Assembly (NCBI RefSeq): GCF_030272615.1
Contig: NC_081415.1
Coordinates: 627,355,240-627,419,239, forward strand
DNA length: 64,000 nt
Direction of reading: 5' to 3'
Source of the DNA: Cryptomeria japonica
Taxonomy: Eukaryota > Streptophyta > Pinopsida > Cupressales > Cupressaceae
Shown here: in pieces, positions 46,301-58,431 of the stretch
Layout: each line of letters opens with the position of its first letter
Numbering within the stretch: the first letter of the stretch is position 1
The notes under the pieces: generated by a model
Told to the model about the DNA's origin: nothing
Databases searched by the model: none
The model's input: only the letters and a program-made list of their open reading frames with translations
Position numbers and translations under genes: made by a program

Positions 46301-46500
46301 CCATTATTGTACTTGCATTGTAATCTCTATCTATTTATTATGCTAATGATCCCCTCAGCACTGTATTCTCTCACCTTCCCATATTGGGCTCTTGGTGATA
46401 AGAAAGTTGAAGGGTTACTTTCAATAGTGTTTGATTATTAATATCTAACCCCAACAGGTGTTTGTGTTGATTGTAATTTGGAAAAAAAGGGGAAAAAAAT

Positions 46501-47580
46501 TTAAGGGAAATATTTCATGTTGAGACATGTAGAGGATGATCTAATTGAGATGAAGTCCTCATCTCTACTAAATATGGCATTCACATTGAGAGATGGTCTT
46601 TTAGATGCCTTGGTGGGATTTGAATGATTATATCCGAGTCCAAATGAAGTTTCACGTATGTTATTTTTTAAAGGAACCTTAATCCCTTGTTCATTTACAC
46701 CACAACCATTGCCATTATATCCACTTTTAGCTAAGAAGTGAAAACCCAGACCATAAAGGGATACCCTATCGAAAAGAGATGGTGGGGCCTCATAGGTCTC
46801 AATGCCTTAATTAGATGAATAAGAAGAAGTTTTGAAGTATTGTTTGAATAGAAGTAGCCACAAAATTGTTACTTAGTTGTTTAGACAAAGTGGGTTGCTT
46901 TTTAGACTCATCCATGTCTTTCTCCTTTTTAGTCTTAGGTTCTCTAGGGGGGACTTTACATTCTCCTACAAAAGAAGGTGTAAAGTCTAAAGACCTCCAA
47001 TCATCACCTAAGAGTACCTCCTCATGTGAAGAAGTATCTTTGGGAGAAGATGGTGATTCGCTTTGAGTGGAAGAAGAATCAGGAGTACTCGAAGAAGTAG
47101 GAGTACTTGGAGAGGAATTAGAAGTAGTTGAAGAAGATTTAGAAGATGAAGTTTGCAACAAACTTGTAAATTGGTATCAACAAACAAAGTATACATCTTA
47201 TTGTTGTAAATGAATTTGATGCTAAAATGAAGAGTAGAAGGGACAACTCACATACAATGAATCCATGGTCATCCTACAAGAAGATTGTAAGTTTAACGAG
47301 GATGATGTGGATAGGTGTAGGTAAAATAATAGGTCCTACTTTAATAGGAAAGGTTATAGTACCTAAATATTGTTTAGAAACATTATCAAAGCCATGGATA
47401 GTAAGTGAATTAGGTTGAATAAGAGAAGGAACCACTTTAATCTTATGCAATAAATCGATACTACAAATGTTAAGGCCAAATCCATTTTCCACTAAGGTTT
47501 TTCTTATAGCATTACAATTGATAAGAACAACAATCATAAGAGGATCATATTGATGTTGGATCTCATGAGAGGGCAACTCA
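46501..47580 (-). pseudogene. pol: Protease and G-patch region of element G, broken
   Basis: Minus strand. The protease-like domain (47576-47274) has TLVENGFGLNICSIDLLHKI, where the catalytic D of D-x-G is replaced, and ITFPIKVGPI. Then a Ser/Thr/Pro-rich linker (47161-47020) leads to HEEVLLGDDWRSL and ECKVPPREPKTKKEK. After a frameshift, about 46740-46600 reads GLGFHFLAKSGYNGNG, EQGIKVPL and TSFGLGYNHS, a G-patch-like domain as in element B. The order protease then G-patch is the same in both. The loss of the catalytic residue means this copy is inactive. Confidence 0.7.
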
Positions 47581-49150
47581 TCTTATGTCAACACAATTTG
47601 AGCTTTAGATTCTTTCATAGGATCAATCAAAGAAGCCATATTATTAGGTGTCACTACAAGTGACACCTAATAATATTCCATGATGTGTGGATGAAGGTTG
47701 AATCAAATCCCAAAGGGATATCTTGGTGGGAGTAGCTTTAAGTTGGAGGAATGTCTAGTAGAGCTGAAATCATCAGGTGGTTCACAAAGAGGATTATCAA
47801 CCTTAAACATTTCTTCATAAATAGGTTTTTCTTTAGATTGAATGAAAGGGACATACTCATAGATGGGATTGTTAATGAGAGTGAGGCCTTGTAACCTAAG
47901 AGAGTTTTGTTGTTCTAAAGTATCATTATAAGGGGTATGCTTTTAGGAGAAGGATCAACATCATTCATATGATGGGGATTATTGAAAGAAGTGTCGATAT
48001 TCTCTTATTGCAGAAAAATATTATCATGAATGGGATCAATGTTGGAAGAGGAATTACCACTAGGGTCTAATGATTCATCCTTAGAAGAAAGGTTATCAAA
48101 GGAAGGTGTATTGTTACTATAAAACATAGTCATCATATCATCTTATATCACCAAAGGATCCACATGGGGGAAGTACTCTCTAGGAGAAGGATCAACATTA
48201 CTCTTCAAGGCTTCATTCCTGAGAGGGAGACCTTTGAAGGAAATATTAAAAAACTCTTCTTGAACAAGGGTATCCTCATTAGTAGAGCCAATTTGGAGAG
48301 AGGGAAGAGCACTATGTATTAATGCTTCATCCTTAGGGGGAATTTTATTGGAATGAATAGAAGGTGATGTTTTATTAAGGGAATTGTCAATCATATCACC
48401 CTCTTTTACCATAACATCATCGTCTTTGACCAAGGTACTCTCATGGGGGAGGGACACAGTGAGAGAGTAATAAACATCATTCTCCAATGGTTCAACCCAA
48501 AGAGGGAGATCATTTAGATAAGTTTTAAAAATATCTTCTTGCACTATAATTTCCTCATGGGTAAGGCCAATTTTGGGAGAAGGAATAACACTATTTATTA
48601 ATGCTTCATCTTTAGAAGGGAGAGGATCAATACACGTGTCACTAAAATCATCCTCTTTCCTTTAAATGTTCTTATTAGGATCTTTAGGATAGGGGTGAAG
48701 GGTCATAAGAAGGTCTAAGAAACTATCATGATGGAAAGATTAGTCAGCCAAAGGCCAATGTGTCATCCTAGAATTGATGACATCGAATGGGGTTTGGGGC
48801 ATCACCCCCCCCAAAAAAATTTGGCATGAAAAAGATTTGAAAATGTCCCCTTTTTTTAACAAAATGAAATGAAAGAAACAATGCAAGTAAAGAAAGTAAG
48901 CTAAATGTCTAAGCAGTGAAGCAGTTATGTGATTAACTAAGTGCAAGTATATTAACTAACCAATACAATTAATGGAAGTGTATAAGTTATATGTTTTAAG
49001 AAATTATTATAAAATGAATATTTAAGTTCATACAAATCAAATCTAAGAAGAAAATTAGAAGTAAGCATAGGACATGTCAGTTTCACCAAAATGTGATGGT
49101 GAAAAAAAGTATCAGGTAGTTTAGGACGTAATCCCACTTTCCTCCATACG
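47581..49150 (-). pseudogene. Acidic repeat protein remnant of element G
   Basis: Minus strand, partly open (48544-48143). It contains related acidic blocks: DLPLWVEPLENDVYYS then LPHESTLVKDDD, and GLPLRNEALKSNVDPSP then FPHVDPLV, separated by KDEALIHSALPSLQIG-like segments; similar DNA words recur at 47880-48090 and 48540-48620. Units are very roughly 230-330 bp. No known gag core was seen. It may be a gag-protease linker or a degenerate gag. A perfect 18 bp hairpin lies at 47638-47676. Confidence 0.45.
47638..47676. repeat. Perfect 18 bp inverted repeat, 3 nt loop
   Basis: ATATTATTAGGTGTCACT, loop ACA, AGTGACACCTAATAATAT, with no mismatch. It lies in the decayed coding region of G just before protease and looks out of place in a drifting pseudogene. 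Confidence 0.9.
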
Positions 49151-49408
49151 ATGGAATATGAAAGAGCCTAAGGAGATGATTCAATTTGACTCACTCTTAT
49201 GAAAGAGAGTTAATGAATATCTAAAGGGTTTCTATTCCTTTACTGCTATGAGGGGAAATGAGCTAGATGTAGCAAATGATAAAGTAAGCTAGAGAAATGA
49301 ACAAAAATAACTATATAAACTGCAATAATAGAAAGATACAAAACTCAAAATAAGATGCAGATTACATAACCAATAATGAAACTCAGATGTGCATTTGTCA
49401 CCAAAAAT

Positions 49409-50736
49409 TGAGCTTGATTGAGCTTGACTAGGGCATTGGGCACCTTGGTCCCAGTTACTGTGCTAAGCTACAAATCTAGGAATTGCAGACTAAAGATATG
49501 GGAAGCCAAAGTACCAAAATCTACCAGAAAGTGTAGAGGACCAGGGTGCTAGCGCCTTCATCCTAGACCAAGGTTTTGGCACCCTGGTTCTAAGGATCTA
49601 GGTCCTTCTTTTGGACCTGTGCCTATGTCTATGAATTCTGGTTTCCCAAAATTGCAACTCCGACGGATTTTTGTACCTCCACCTACAACTTGAAAAATGG
49701 TGTTTGGGTGGCTATATAGGGTTTTGCCTTAGTCAAATCCCATGTTTTGGTGATTTCCACCTCCACAAATAGCCAATGTAATATTGAAAAGTGTGTGTTC
49801 CCTAGAATCTCATGTGTTTTTAAGATCCTAATGAGCTAAAATGCAAAACTAGGATTATAACCTATGCTTGGAGTAAAACCCTAAATGAACATAATGTAAA
49901 TGTAAATGATTCAAATCACAAATGTAACATGGATCTAAAGCAATAATGTAAATCTGAAAGCAAGTGATGTGAAACTCACATAGAGATATGAAAATAACAT
50001 GAAACCATACCAAACCCTAAGGGAGAGGTACAAGCCAATCAATAGTCGGTGATCTCCTTAGTATTCTTCAATATCTCCAAAGCTTCAATTGATTATAAAA
50101 ATGGTTGATTAAGACTTGATGAATGCTTGATTTTTTTATTTAAGACTTCACATAAACTTTCACTTTCACTTCATAAGGTGTTTCTTCAATTGCTAGAAAA
50201 TGGATCCTTCAAATGAGGAAAGAAAAGGTTATATATATGAAACCCTAACTTTATTTTTGATGATAAGCCAACCTAGAATTGATATATTTTCACACAAAGA
50301 AAGATTAAACATTATAATATCGCCAAAACATGATCCCAAATTTTGGGGAGAAAAAGTCGGAACCATGGTGCCGCACCATGGTTTGACCGACTTTTTTCCA
50401 TTTTTTAGGGATGCAAGGTTTTGTGATTACAAAGCTAATCTTAGCTCGGTGTGACAATCCAAGGTGTTTAGATATGCGAAATCAGGCCTCGAAAGTCGAA
50501 ATAGGACTTAATGATTAATTGATTAATTAAGATAAAATAAAAAGGGGCGCACTTAGGATTAAAGGCCCAATTTTATAATATGTGGAATGATAAGAAAAGA
50601 CTTTAGATTTAATTAAATTAATAATTAAATGCCTAAAGGAATCTTGAAAATAAAAATCCAACACATTAAGGTGGGTGCTAACCTAAGCGTATAATTGTAC
50701 GACCCTAATTAAGGGTGTACAATTTAGGACGCTACA
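49409..50736 (-). repeat. 5' LTR of element G
   Basis: On the minus strand it begins TGTAGCGTCCTAAATTGTAC at 50736 and ends ATCAAGCTCA at 49409, followed by ATTTTTGGTGACAAATGC, a possible primer binding site. A TATATATAACC word lies near 50232 (minus). The outer 475 bp match the fragment at 5238-5726. It holds the hairpin AACCATGGTG CCG CACCATGGTT at about 50361-50383. Confidence 0.65.
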
Positions 50737-53700
50737 TATACAAGTTCATGACTCTCCAAATGTCTATGACTTTTTTGGAGATTTGGGTTAGGAAGAACTA
50801 AGCTTTGGAAGGTGATCTAGAAATAATTGCAGTTGTCAATGGATATTTCTTTGTGTTATTCTCCCAAATGACATATTAAAATAAAATTTTCAAAGAAGGC
50901 CCTTATTTTCACAACTAAGTAGGGTTATTCATCGAACCTTATCATGTCTTTTTCATCTCCCTTAAAATTTTCAATTATATTAACATTGTCATTAGTTAAA
51001 TCCCATAATCCAGTTATTTCACTTTGTCCTACTATTATGTTGATGCTTATTTCAATAGTATCATTAGTTGTTTCAACAAAAAAATTAATACCTTCAATAT
51101 CTTCATTATGCTATTTCATTAGAACCACCTCTATTTGGTGCTTTAGATTCATTTTGGGAAAAGGACTGTGCTTGTAGTGTTTTTGTGCATAAGAAAGAAG
51201 AAACAAAAGAAACTAAGAATAAGAAAAAGTGGACCACACCCATTTCCACCTATATCTAAATAAGGGAACTAGGAGGATATTTTTCTTAAAATGATTCAAC
51301 TTCCTAGACCCCACTATAGTCCCGATGTAGGTGCACCCACTAATTAAGCCCTATCAAGTGTACAAAATGTTAAAACTCATGTCTTTGAAACCTTGTCTTA
51401 TTTTGTTTCCCTATTCTTGTCATAAAAAGCCTATAATCCTGTCATTTCCATTTATCCTCAATTGGATATTATTTCAATAGTAAGTTTGAGTCCCAAAAAT
51501 GGCTTTGGTTAGGGACATGTGCCATATGATGGCAAATAAGGATCTACAATCTTTAAGTAGGTTGCAAAATTTTGACAAACCATAGCTAAACATCATCTCA
51601 ACAAAGTTAGAATTAATACTACTCAATGAAATGATCAAAATATGGAAGATACAACATTATACTCACTAGTTAAAAATAAATAAACTTTATTACTTATGAG
51701 AAGTAATTCTTTAGATGTTGTCTATGTACATGTAGCTCGAATAGTTATCCCTCAAAATAAGCATTAATTTCTTACCTCTCAACAACTCCATAAGGTCCAA
51801 AACATAAGGGGCCATTAATTTTATATATATTCCCTTATCTTTAGACTTGAAATTCCACTTTGAAAGAATGAAGTCGCCAACTTAGATCTCCGTTGGTTTT
51901 CCTTATTATCATGAAAATTCTTCAAGAATAGTTATAGTAAATTGTATCACATTGATCATCATCCATATCCTACAACAACTAATATATAAGTAGCCTCAAA
52001 TTGATACATATATTGGCTTCTACTCCATAAACTATGTCAAATGGGCTACAACTAGTGAATTGTTTGATAGTGATTTTATTAACCCAAAGAGCATACTTGA
52101 TCTTGTCATCTCGCCTTTTCTTACTCTAATCCAAGGTCCTTTTGATGATCTTCATCAATATCTTATTGTTGGACTCTACCTATCCAATGCTCTAGGGGTA
52201 GTAAGGTGAAGAGTTCACCAAGTCAATACCAAACTTAGTTCACACATATCTTACATATACTTTCACCTAAGTCACATAGAATTATCAGTAGTAATTCTAT
52301 TTGGAACTCTAAACCTATTTATAATGTTGTTGATCAATATGTCAATCACCACCTTAGAAGTTACATTATGGGTTGCGACAACCTCAACCAACTCAATAAA
52401 GTGATTTGTGTCCACTAGAATCCACTTATATCTATATAACTAGACTTTTCTTATAACTCTCTAATTAAATTAATCCCCCACTCCTAAAGGGGACCTTAAT
52501 TGATGAAGGCAACAAAGGGAAAACACAAATAAACTTCAACTTTCCTAAATTTTTTTGACAAGCATCATATTTCTTTATTAAATGGGCAACATCCTTGAAT
52601 AATATTGGCCACTAAAAACTTGCTCTCAAGATTTTGTGTGCAATGGTCTTACCCTTTAAATGTCCACACAGACATCATGATGACACTTTTCATTGCTTCA
52701 TCATCTTTCTTATAGTCCAGGCACTCGAGAAAGACTCATTCGTGATTTATCCACATCAAATCACCTTGGACTAACACATACCTCTATGACTATAACTTGA
52801 GGGTCCTTCTTTGAGTTTCATCCATGGAGGGAAAAAAATTTAGGCTCATTAGGTAGAAAATAACACCCTTGTACAATATATTATCACACAAAACATGTTA
52901 CATCAATTTTAGTACTTATCTCATTTACTTAGGTTGCATCCTAGTTGGAAATAGCCATCAACATGGTTAAGCCTTGACCTCTGACAATATTAGTGGTGAA
53001 TTAATGTCCATGTTGTACTCTTGGATCTTGTTTATCTAGTGACACCTTTCACTAAAGGCTTATTGTTGCCTAAAAATATCCTTCACAACTAAGTGTGGTT
53101 TGTATAAATAATAATATTTTCACTCATAAGGTAAGGTTCAAAATTCTTCACAACTCCAACCAAATCATAAGAATGCATTTCCAATGTTGAATACTTCAAT
53201 TTTGTTTCTTGTAGTGACTTTCTTAAAAAGGATATTGATTGTTCATACCCATCTTTGTTCTTTTGCAACAACATAACAACAATGCTAGTATAAAATGTAG
53301 CAAAACCAAACAATTGGAGAGGCTTGGAACAATCTAGACTTACTAGAATAGCAGGCTCAAATATAACTTGCTTGATATCCTTGAATGAATTAGTTGGTTC
53401 TGCAATCAATTCAATTGGTTGTCCTTTCTTGAGCATTTGATATGGCTTTAGCCTTCTTAGTGAAGTTAGGAATAAATCTCATAACAAAGTGTAGTGTTAC
53501 AAATTACATTTCCTTACAATTTCACCTATACATTTGTATCTATTTTAGTGTCCATTCCCTTAGCATTTGTATAGGCTCATTTCATCCCCTGCATCAACCT
53601 TTTCCCTCTCATAATGCTTAGGGTCCTTTTCAGCAACCACCTTTATGTGTCAATTTTGCATTAACCATGTGATTATCTTGTCTCCCATTTTTTTGAAGTA

Positions 53701-53999
53701 TGATTTATCTGGACATTAGTGCCTAGCACATACATCCACATGTCACACTAGTGTCACATGATATTTTACCATTCAAATGTTGTTTCTAAGCATTTTTCCA
53801 CTTGTAACCTACCCAAGTCAGTGGAATATGCTTAAAATGACTTGTAATGGTCCAATGACCCATTCTTTCCCTCCTCTTATCACTTTTAAATCTATCTTTT
53901 CACTATACACAATCTCTCTTAGATGTTATCTAGTAAACTCCCTCTCAAGATTGCATAGCTCTCTACAGATCACTACAATGGGAGGGTAAAAGTGCAAAC
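50737..53999 (-). pseudogene. pol: Remains of gypsy element E: RNase H and integrase
   Basis: Minus strand. 53480-53089 encodes the end of RT and a classical RNase H (FTKKAKAI, then SFKDIKQVIFEPAILVSLD, VVMLLQKNKDGYEQSISFL, KYSTLEMHSYDLVGVVKNFE). Integrase remains lie at about 52440-52120 (YKWILVDTNHFIELVEVV, VPNRITTDN, SPYYP) with many stops. It is a different lineage from A-D: the classical RNase H is well kept and no aRNH was seen. 50737-51700 and 53490-53999 hold no recognisable sequence. The ends were not found. Confidence 0.7.
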
Positions 54000-55340
54000 T
54001 GTATATGATTAAAATTTATCATTGCTAAATAGGAAATAAGGAAAATCATGAATTCCTTAACTATTCAAGCAAATTCAAACATAAATCAATGAAGTAGATG
54101 CATAATTGAAATAATTTAAACAATATAAAACTCCATATTCTGCATCGTAGCTTCCATTATTCTTCTCTTCTTTGTGGTATGGTGGCTCTCAGATATTGCG
54201 TTGTTAACCTACAAGTGACACAAGATTTCAAAGTTCGTGATTGTTGAAAATGGAGAATTGATCTTGAATTTATAGATTTTTGGGTGAGATTGATTGAGAG
54301 GTGGAACAAAATGATTAAGAGGTGGAACTCGGGTGAGCTAAAAAGTTGATTGATAGTTGAACTGCTGATTTGGAGGTGGAACATAATAGATTGAATAGTT
54401 AATTGAGCTAACTGATTGAGAAAAAAGTTGATTGAAAGATGAAAAAGAATGATTGGAGGATAATTGATTGATGATAAAGAAAGCTTTATTTAGAAAAGGC
54501 TAATTGAAAGATAGAAAAAGAAATGATTGGAGAGAATTGAGAAAATGATTTAATTAATCAATTAATTGAATTGAAGATTGAAATAGATTGAATAGTTAAC
54601 TGGAGATGACTGGTTGAAAACTTTTTGGGAAAACAACAAAGTAGAAGATAGAAATAGAGATTGGAAAGATAATTGATTTAATTAATCAATTAATTGAATT
54701 GATTTAATTAATCAATTAATTGAATTGATTAATTTAACATGTGCTTGAGCTTGATTTAGATTTTCAATTTAATCTTTGCATGCGAATTGATTTAAATATT
54801 TGAATTTATTTTAAATTCAATTTGATATTTGAATTAATGCAAATTTTATTTATATTTTCAATTTGATTTTTGCATGTCTTTGACTTTGATGTCGAATCAT
54901 GAAATTTGAAATGCGCATGTAACTTAAATTAGATAAAATTGGAAAAATATTAACTTGAATTTGAATTTGAGGAATTAATGAAATTAAATGAAATTAGAAT
55001 TTAGGGAAATTGGAATTTGAATTTGAGGAATGAATTAGTTAATTAAATATTATAAATAAATTATTTAATTATTTGAAAATTGAATTTAATTAAATAATAA
55101 AGTTATTTAAATTAAAGGATTAAATCATAATTAATTAAATAATAAGTATTTAATTAATATTAAGAAAAGGGTTAAATGATTAATTGATTAGAAATAGAAA
55201 TAAAAAATTAATAAGATGATATGAGAAATATGAAGTTAGAAGAATAAGATGAATTAAATTAATTAAACAATTAAGGAATTATTTAATCAATTAGACGAAC
55301 AATTAGTACATGATTAATGAGACATTTTTAGGTGTCTACA
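54000..55340 (-). repeat. 3' LTR of element C
   Basis: On the minus strand it starts TGTAGACACCTAAAAATGTC at 55340, right after the polypurine tract, and ends at TTTTAATCATATACA (54000), resembling the CACCATATACA end of B. 1341 bp. The AT-rich U3 (54540-55320) contains dyads and a short tandem at 54672-54730. The flank is CAAAC (53995-53999); the other flank is beyond the window. Confidence 0.75.
54672..54730. repeat. Short palindromic tandem in LTR C
   Basis: ATTGATTTAATTAATCAATT followed by AATTGA repeats twice with a 26 bp period; a related copy lies at about 54550. The unit is itself a dyad. Confidence 0.75.
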
Positions 55341-55450
55341 TTTGCTCCTCTTTAAGACAATGTCGAAATGAATGTTGTTTCAAAGAAAACGAAAAAATTT
55401 CTTGCCCCAGTATCCCTTGGTAACGCTTAGGGTGTAAATATGCCCCCTCG
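55341..55450 (-). other. Polypurine tract region of element C
   Basis: Minus-sense CTTAAAGAGGAGCAAA (55356-55341) adjoins the 3' LTR. A second block, TTCGAGGGGGCA (minus, about 55452-55441), lies 102 bp away, as in B and D. Confidence 0.7.
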
Positions 55451-55879
55451 AAAAAAGTGGTCGAACAATTCTGAAATTGAGACCATTTTTTTGATACCAT
55501 ACTAGTGAGCAATCATGTGAAGTTTCATGCAATTTCGAGTCTATTTGACTAGCCTAGAAGTGTTTTGAAGTTCAAGGGGACCACAGCCGTCGGAGTGGGA
55601 AAAACCCTAATTTTGAGTTATAAATAGTGATTTTGACCTTTCATTTGCTCATTTACATTCTTTTGAGTTCTTGGAGTTCACTGTGATTTTCAAGATTTCT
55701 TGCAAGTGTTTGATCATCATAGTTGGCATTAGAGCACAACAACATTTGTCTGAGGCAGTGCATTCGTATCAGAGACCACCTGGGACGGGCGACATGGTAA
55801 GTATCCAAAATTTTGCTCAATTTTTTTCTTGTTTTTGTCAAATTTTTCAAGTTTTTCCAGAGCTCCAAACTTTAATCTT

Positions 55880-56140
55880 TCACGCATACGTACATCAATT
55901 TTCACACATTCATCCTTATTGTCACACATAAGTGTTAACTGTAACACATTAGTATAAGTGTGTTGCATAAGTCTTAAGTGTTATGCATTAGACTATTTTT
56001 TATGCATAAGTCCATATCATTACGCATGCATGTCAAATGTTACGCAACCATTGTAAATGTAACGCAATAGTTTTTATTGTAACACATAAGTTATAAATGT
56101 TACACAATCATTGGAAAATGTTGCTTTCTTGTCATGCATA
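55880..56140 (+). repeat. GTTACGCAA-type motif array in PMD intron of C
   Basis: Variants of TGTTACGCAA or GTAACACATAAG recur about every 20-25 bp (CACACATAAGTGTTA, TAACACATTAGTA, TGTTATGCATTAG, TATTACGCATGCA, TGTTACGCAACCA, TGTAACGCAATAG, TGTTACACAATCA). Same intron position as the arrays in B and D, different word. Confidence 0.7.
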
Positions 56141-57730
56141 TGATAATTTTTTCTTGTGAATTACGATATCTGACATTTTCATCATTTTTTATTGTGCAGG
56201 AGAATCTCAGAGTGCTATATTGCAAATAGAGTAGACCCAGTGGTCTCAATCTTCGTGATCAGTTACTTGATGAGGAGGTTGCACATATCTGACATCTGGG
56301 TTTATATCATGTGTTGCATCTTCCAGAGATTATGGACAATAGGGCTTTGACCACTGCACTAGTTGAGCGATAGCATTCCAAGACTTGCACATTCCATCTT
56401 CCTGTCAATGAGGTATCCATCACATTAGAGGATGTTTGGCGGATTCTCCATATTCCTATTCATGGAGATAGAGTCATTTATGATCATGATGATGGTTTCA
56501 CAGGACTATGTGGCTTATTTGAGTATGACGAGAAGGACTTACAGATTAGTGGTCACTATGATATACCATAGGCTCGTCTAGACTACGATGATCTGACAAT
56601 AGTATTAGGCAGTATTGTAGAAGGTCTACTCATCCCTGATAGGAGAGGTCATGGATTCCTAGTCAGATGGGGTAGGGTACTTCATGATATGATTGTTCAT
56701 CAGCATGTGTATGCCTGGGGTCCTTGTCTCTTAGCCATGGTATACTACCAGATGCATAGTATTGTTTATTTGAGATACAAATCTATCAGATGCAGTGTGA
56801 CACTGCTCCAAATTTGGGCTTGGGAGCATATTTCTATATCTAGGCCAATGGTTCATGTTGACTTGCAACTGGAGGAGCCATACGCTTATAGATATACATT
56901 TGGGATTGGGCACAAGGGCTTGGGTAACACATTGCACTGGTGATATCTGTTTGACATTTTACAACACTTTATTTGGAGACTATACTTGGATTGCCTCGGT
57001 TGGGCAGATCATGATTATCATTTACCATTCTGCAAGCAACAAATATATCTCATTGGCAAGACTATGGAGACATAGAGGATCATCGAGATATACTTACCAG
57101 GACATGCACTTAGGAAGTTTGGAGAGGTATAGGGAGTACCTACTATCACAACTTATTTTGCTCGAGTTGCTCAGGAGGTTTCTAATTGGGGAGCATGTAT
57201 ACAGCCGCATGTGGTTGCTACAAAGTTTGATGCACTTCGGGCAGTATAGTGGGGTTGGAGAGCAGGTGTTGCAAATACAGGGCTGACACCTCAGTATGAT
57301 GCATGGTGGGTTAGACATAGGCCTATTCCACTTACTGATCCTATAGTTCCTATCACACCTCAACAGATACGTCATCTGAGATAGTGAAGGGGAGATGACA
57401 GGGAGGAGGAAGAGGGAGATTGGGGAGATGACGGTGGAGATGGGGGTGGAGGAGGAGATGAGGATGTAGATATCGGTGGAGAAATCGAGTCTAGTAGCAG
57501 TGGAGATGATGATGATTCAACTTCAGGATCATCGAGCAACGAGGATGAGGGTGACACTGACATGTTCGAGTTGGAGGATGTACCAGCTATAGAGGGAGGT
57601 GGGGATGGAGAACAAGGTGGTGATGGAGATGATGAGGATCCTCAGATTCTGAGAGCATGGATTCAGAGTCTTGAAGATGAGGTTGTGACATTGAGAGAGA
57701 GACATAGTGCTAAGAGGGATCTATTTTAGA

Positions 57731-58150
57731 GGGATTATGCTTCCTTAGAGAGGGAGAGAGACCAGATTGCCAGTGAGAGGGATTGCCTCCAGAGGGAACG
57801 AGATCACACAGTGAGGACTTCGTTGGTTTAGGACATGTATGACCAACATTTTTCTCTGGGTACCGATGTACGAACATAGTCTGATAGGCTTTATTATGCT
57901 GCACAAGAGGCCTTGTATTATAGATAGGTAGTGCTAAGCGGATTTATTTCAGAGGGATTATGCTACCTTTGAGAGGGAGAGAGATGAGATTTCCAGTGAG
58001 AGGGATCGCCTCAAGAGGGAGCGAGATGACGTAGTGAGGACTCAGTTGGTTTAGGACGCGTATGACTAGCATTTTTCTCTGGGTACCGATGTACGAACAT
58101 AGTCCGATAGGATTTATTATGCTACATAGGAGGCCTTGTATTATAGACAG
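57731..58150 (+). repeat. Tandem duplication in the PMD tail of C, unit about 222 bp
   Basis: GGGATTATGCTTCCTTAGAG at 57731 recurs as GGGATTATGCTACCTTTGAG at about 57954, and both run through GGGTACCGATGTACGAACAT and GAGGCCTTGTATTATAGA. It doubles the coiled-coil-coding part. B and D have one copy. Confidence 0.9.
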
Positions 58151-58431
58151 CTCTATCATGGTGTTGTACCTAAGGGAAAAAGAGCTCCCAGTTTCTGTGA
58201 GTTCAGAGGTCATTCAGGTTCTAGTAGATCTACTTCGCAGAGGACTAGTAGCGGGGGTGTTATGGGTCCACCTCGAACATCCTTGGAACATTTCGGGGTA
58301 GGATCTAGCAGACAGGATCCACCTAGAGATAGGGGCAGTGTTGGTTGAGACACTTTACATCATGTTATATGAGCCTTTTGGCATTTTCGATGATTGTATT
58401 CTGACACTACCATTTTTGAGTTATATATATG

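Larger units (their letters stand above)
43074..46500 (+). mobile_element. Insertion I within element G, boundaries tentative
   Basis: Sequence starting TGTAATTTCCCCTTCTCAG at 43074 separates two coding parts of G and ends somewhere near 46500 (AAGGGGAAAAAAATTTAAGGG). No gag-pol is visible. It carries a solo F-family LTR (44103-45338) and five CCACTGGATAAGTGG motifs (45922-46300). A long solo LTR is possible. I could not find a clean target duplication. Confidence 0.4.
42713..50736 (-). mobile_element. Ty3/gypsy element G, 5' half, interrupted
   Basis: Minus strand: 5' LTR (50736 to 49409), an acidic repeat-containing region (49150-47581), protease (47576-47274), a Ser/Thr-rich linker, a G-patch (near 46700), then insertion I, then further coding remains (43073-42713). 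No RT or integrase was found; the F-family block begins where they should be. A second, partial G-type LTR lies at 5238-5726. Confidence 0.65.
55640..58348 (+). pseudogene. Antisense PMD gene of element C, broken
   Basis: PMD gene on the strand opposite to pol. The end of exon 1 (55749-55796) reads SEAVHSYQRPPGTGDM; its true start is unclear. The intron 55797-56199 has GTAAGT and GTGCAG ends. Exon 2 from 56200 (ENLRVLYCK) has ALTTALVER, VSITLEDVWRILHIPIHG, IVEGLLIPDRRGHGFLVRWG, HQHVYAWGPCLLAMVYYQMH, VTLLQIWAWEHISI, an acidic tail (57400-57640), a coiled coil (ASLERERDQIASERDCLQRE) and SSGGVMGPPRTSLEHFG to a stop at 58348. The coiled-coil region is duplicated. Several in-frame stops (for example TAG 56227, TGA near 56291, TAG near 56371) and frameshifts near 56870 and 58050 inactivate it. 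Confidence 0.85.

Noticed and set aside
53777..53989. 70-codon ORF near the edge of element E
   Set aside because: No homology; random open frame in AT-rich DNA.
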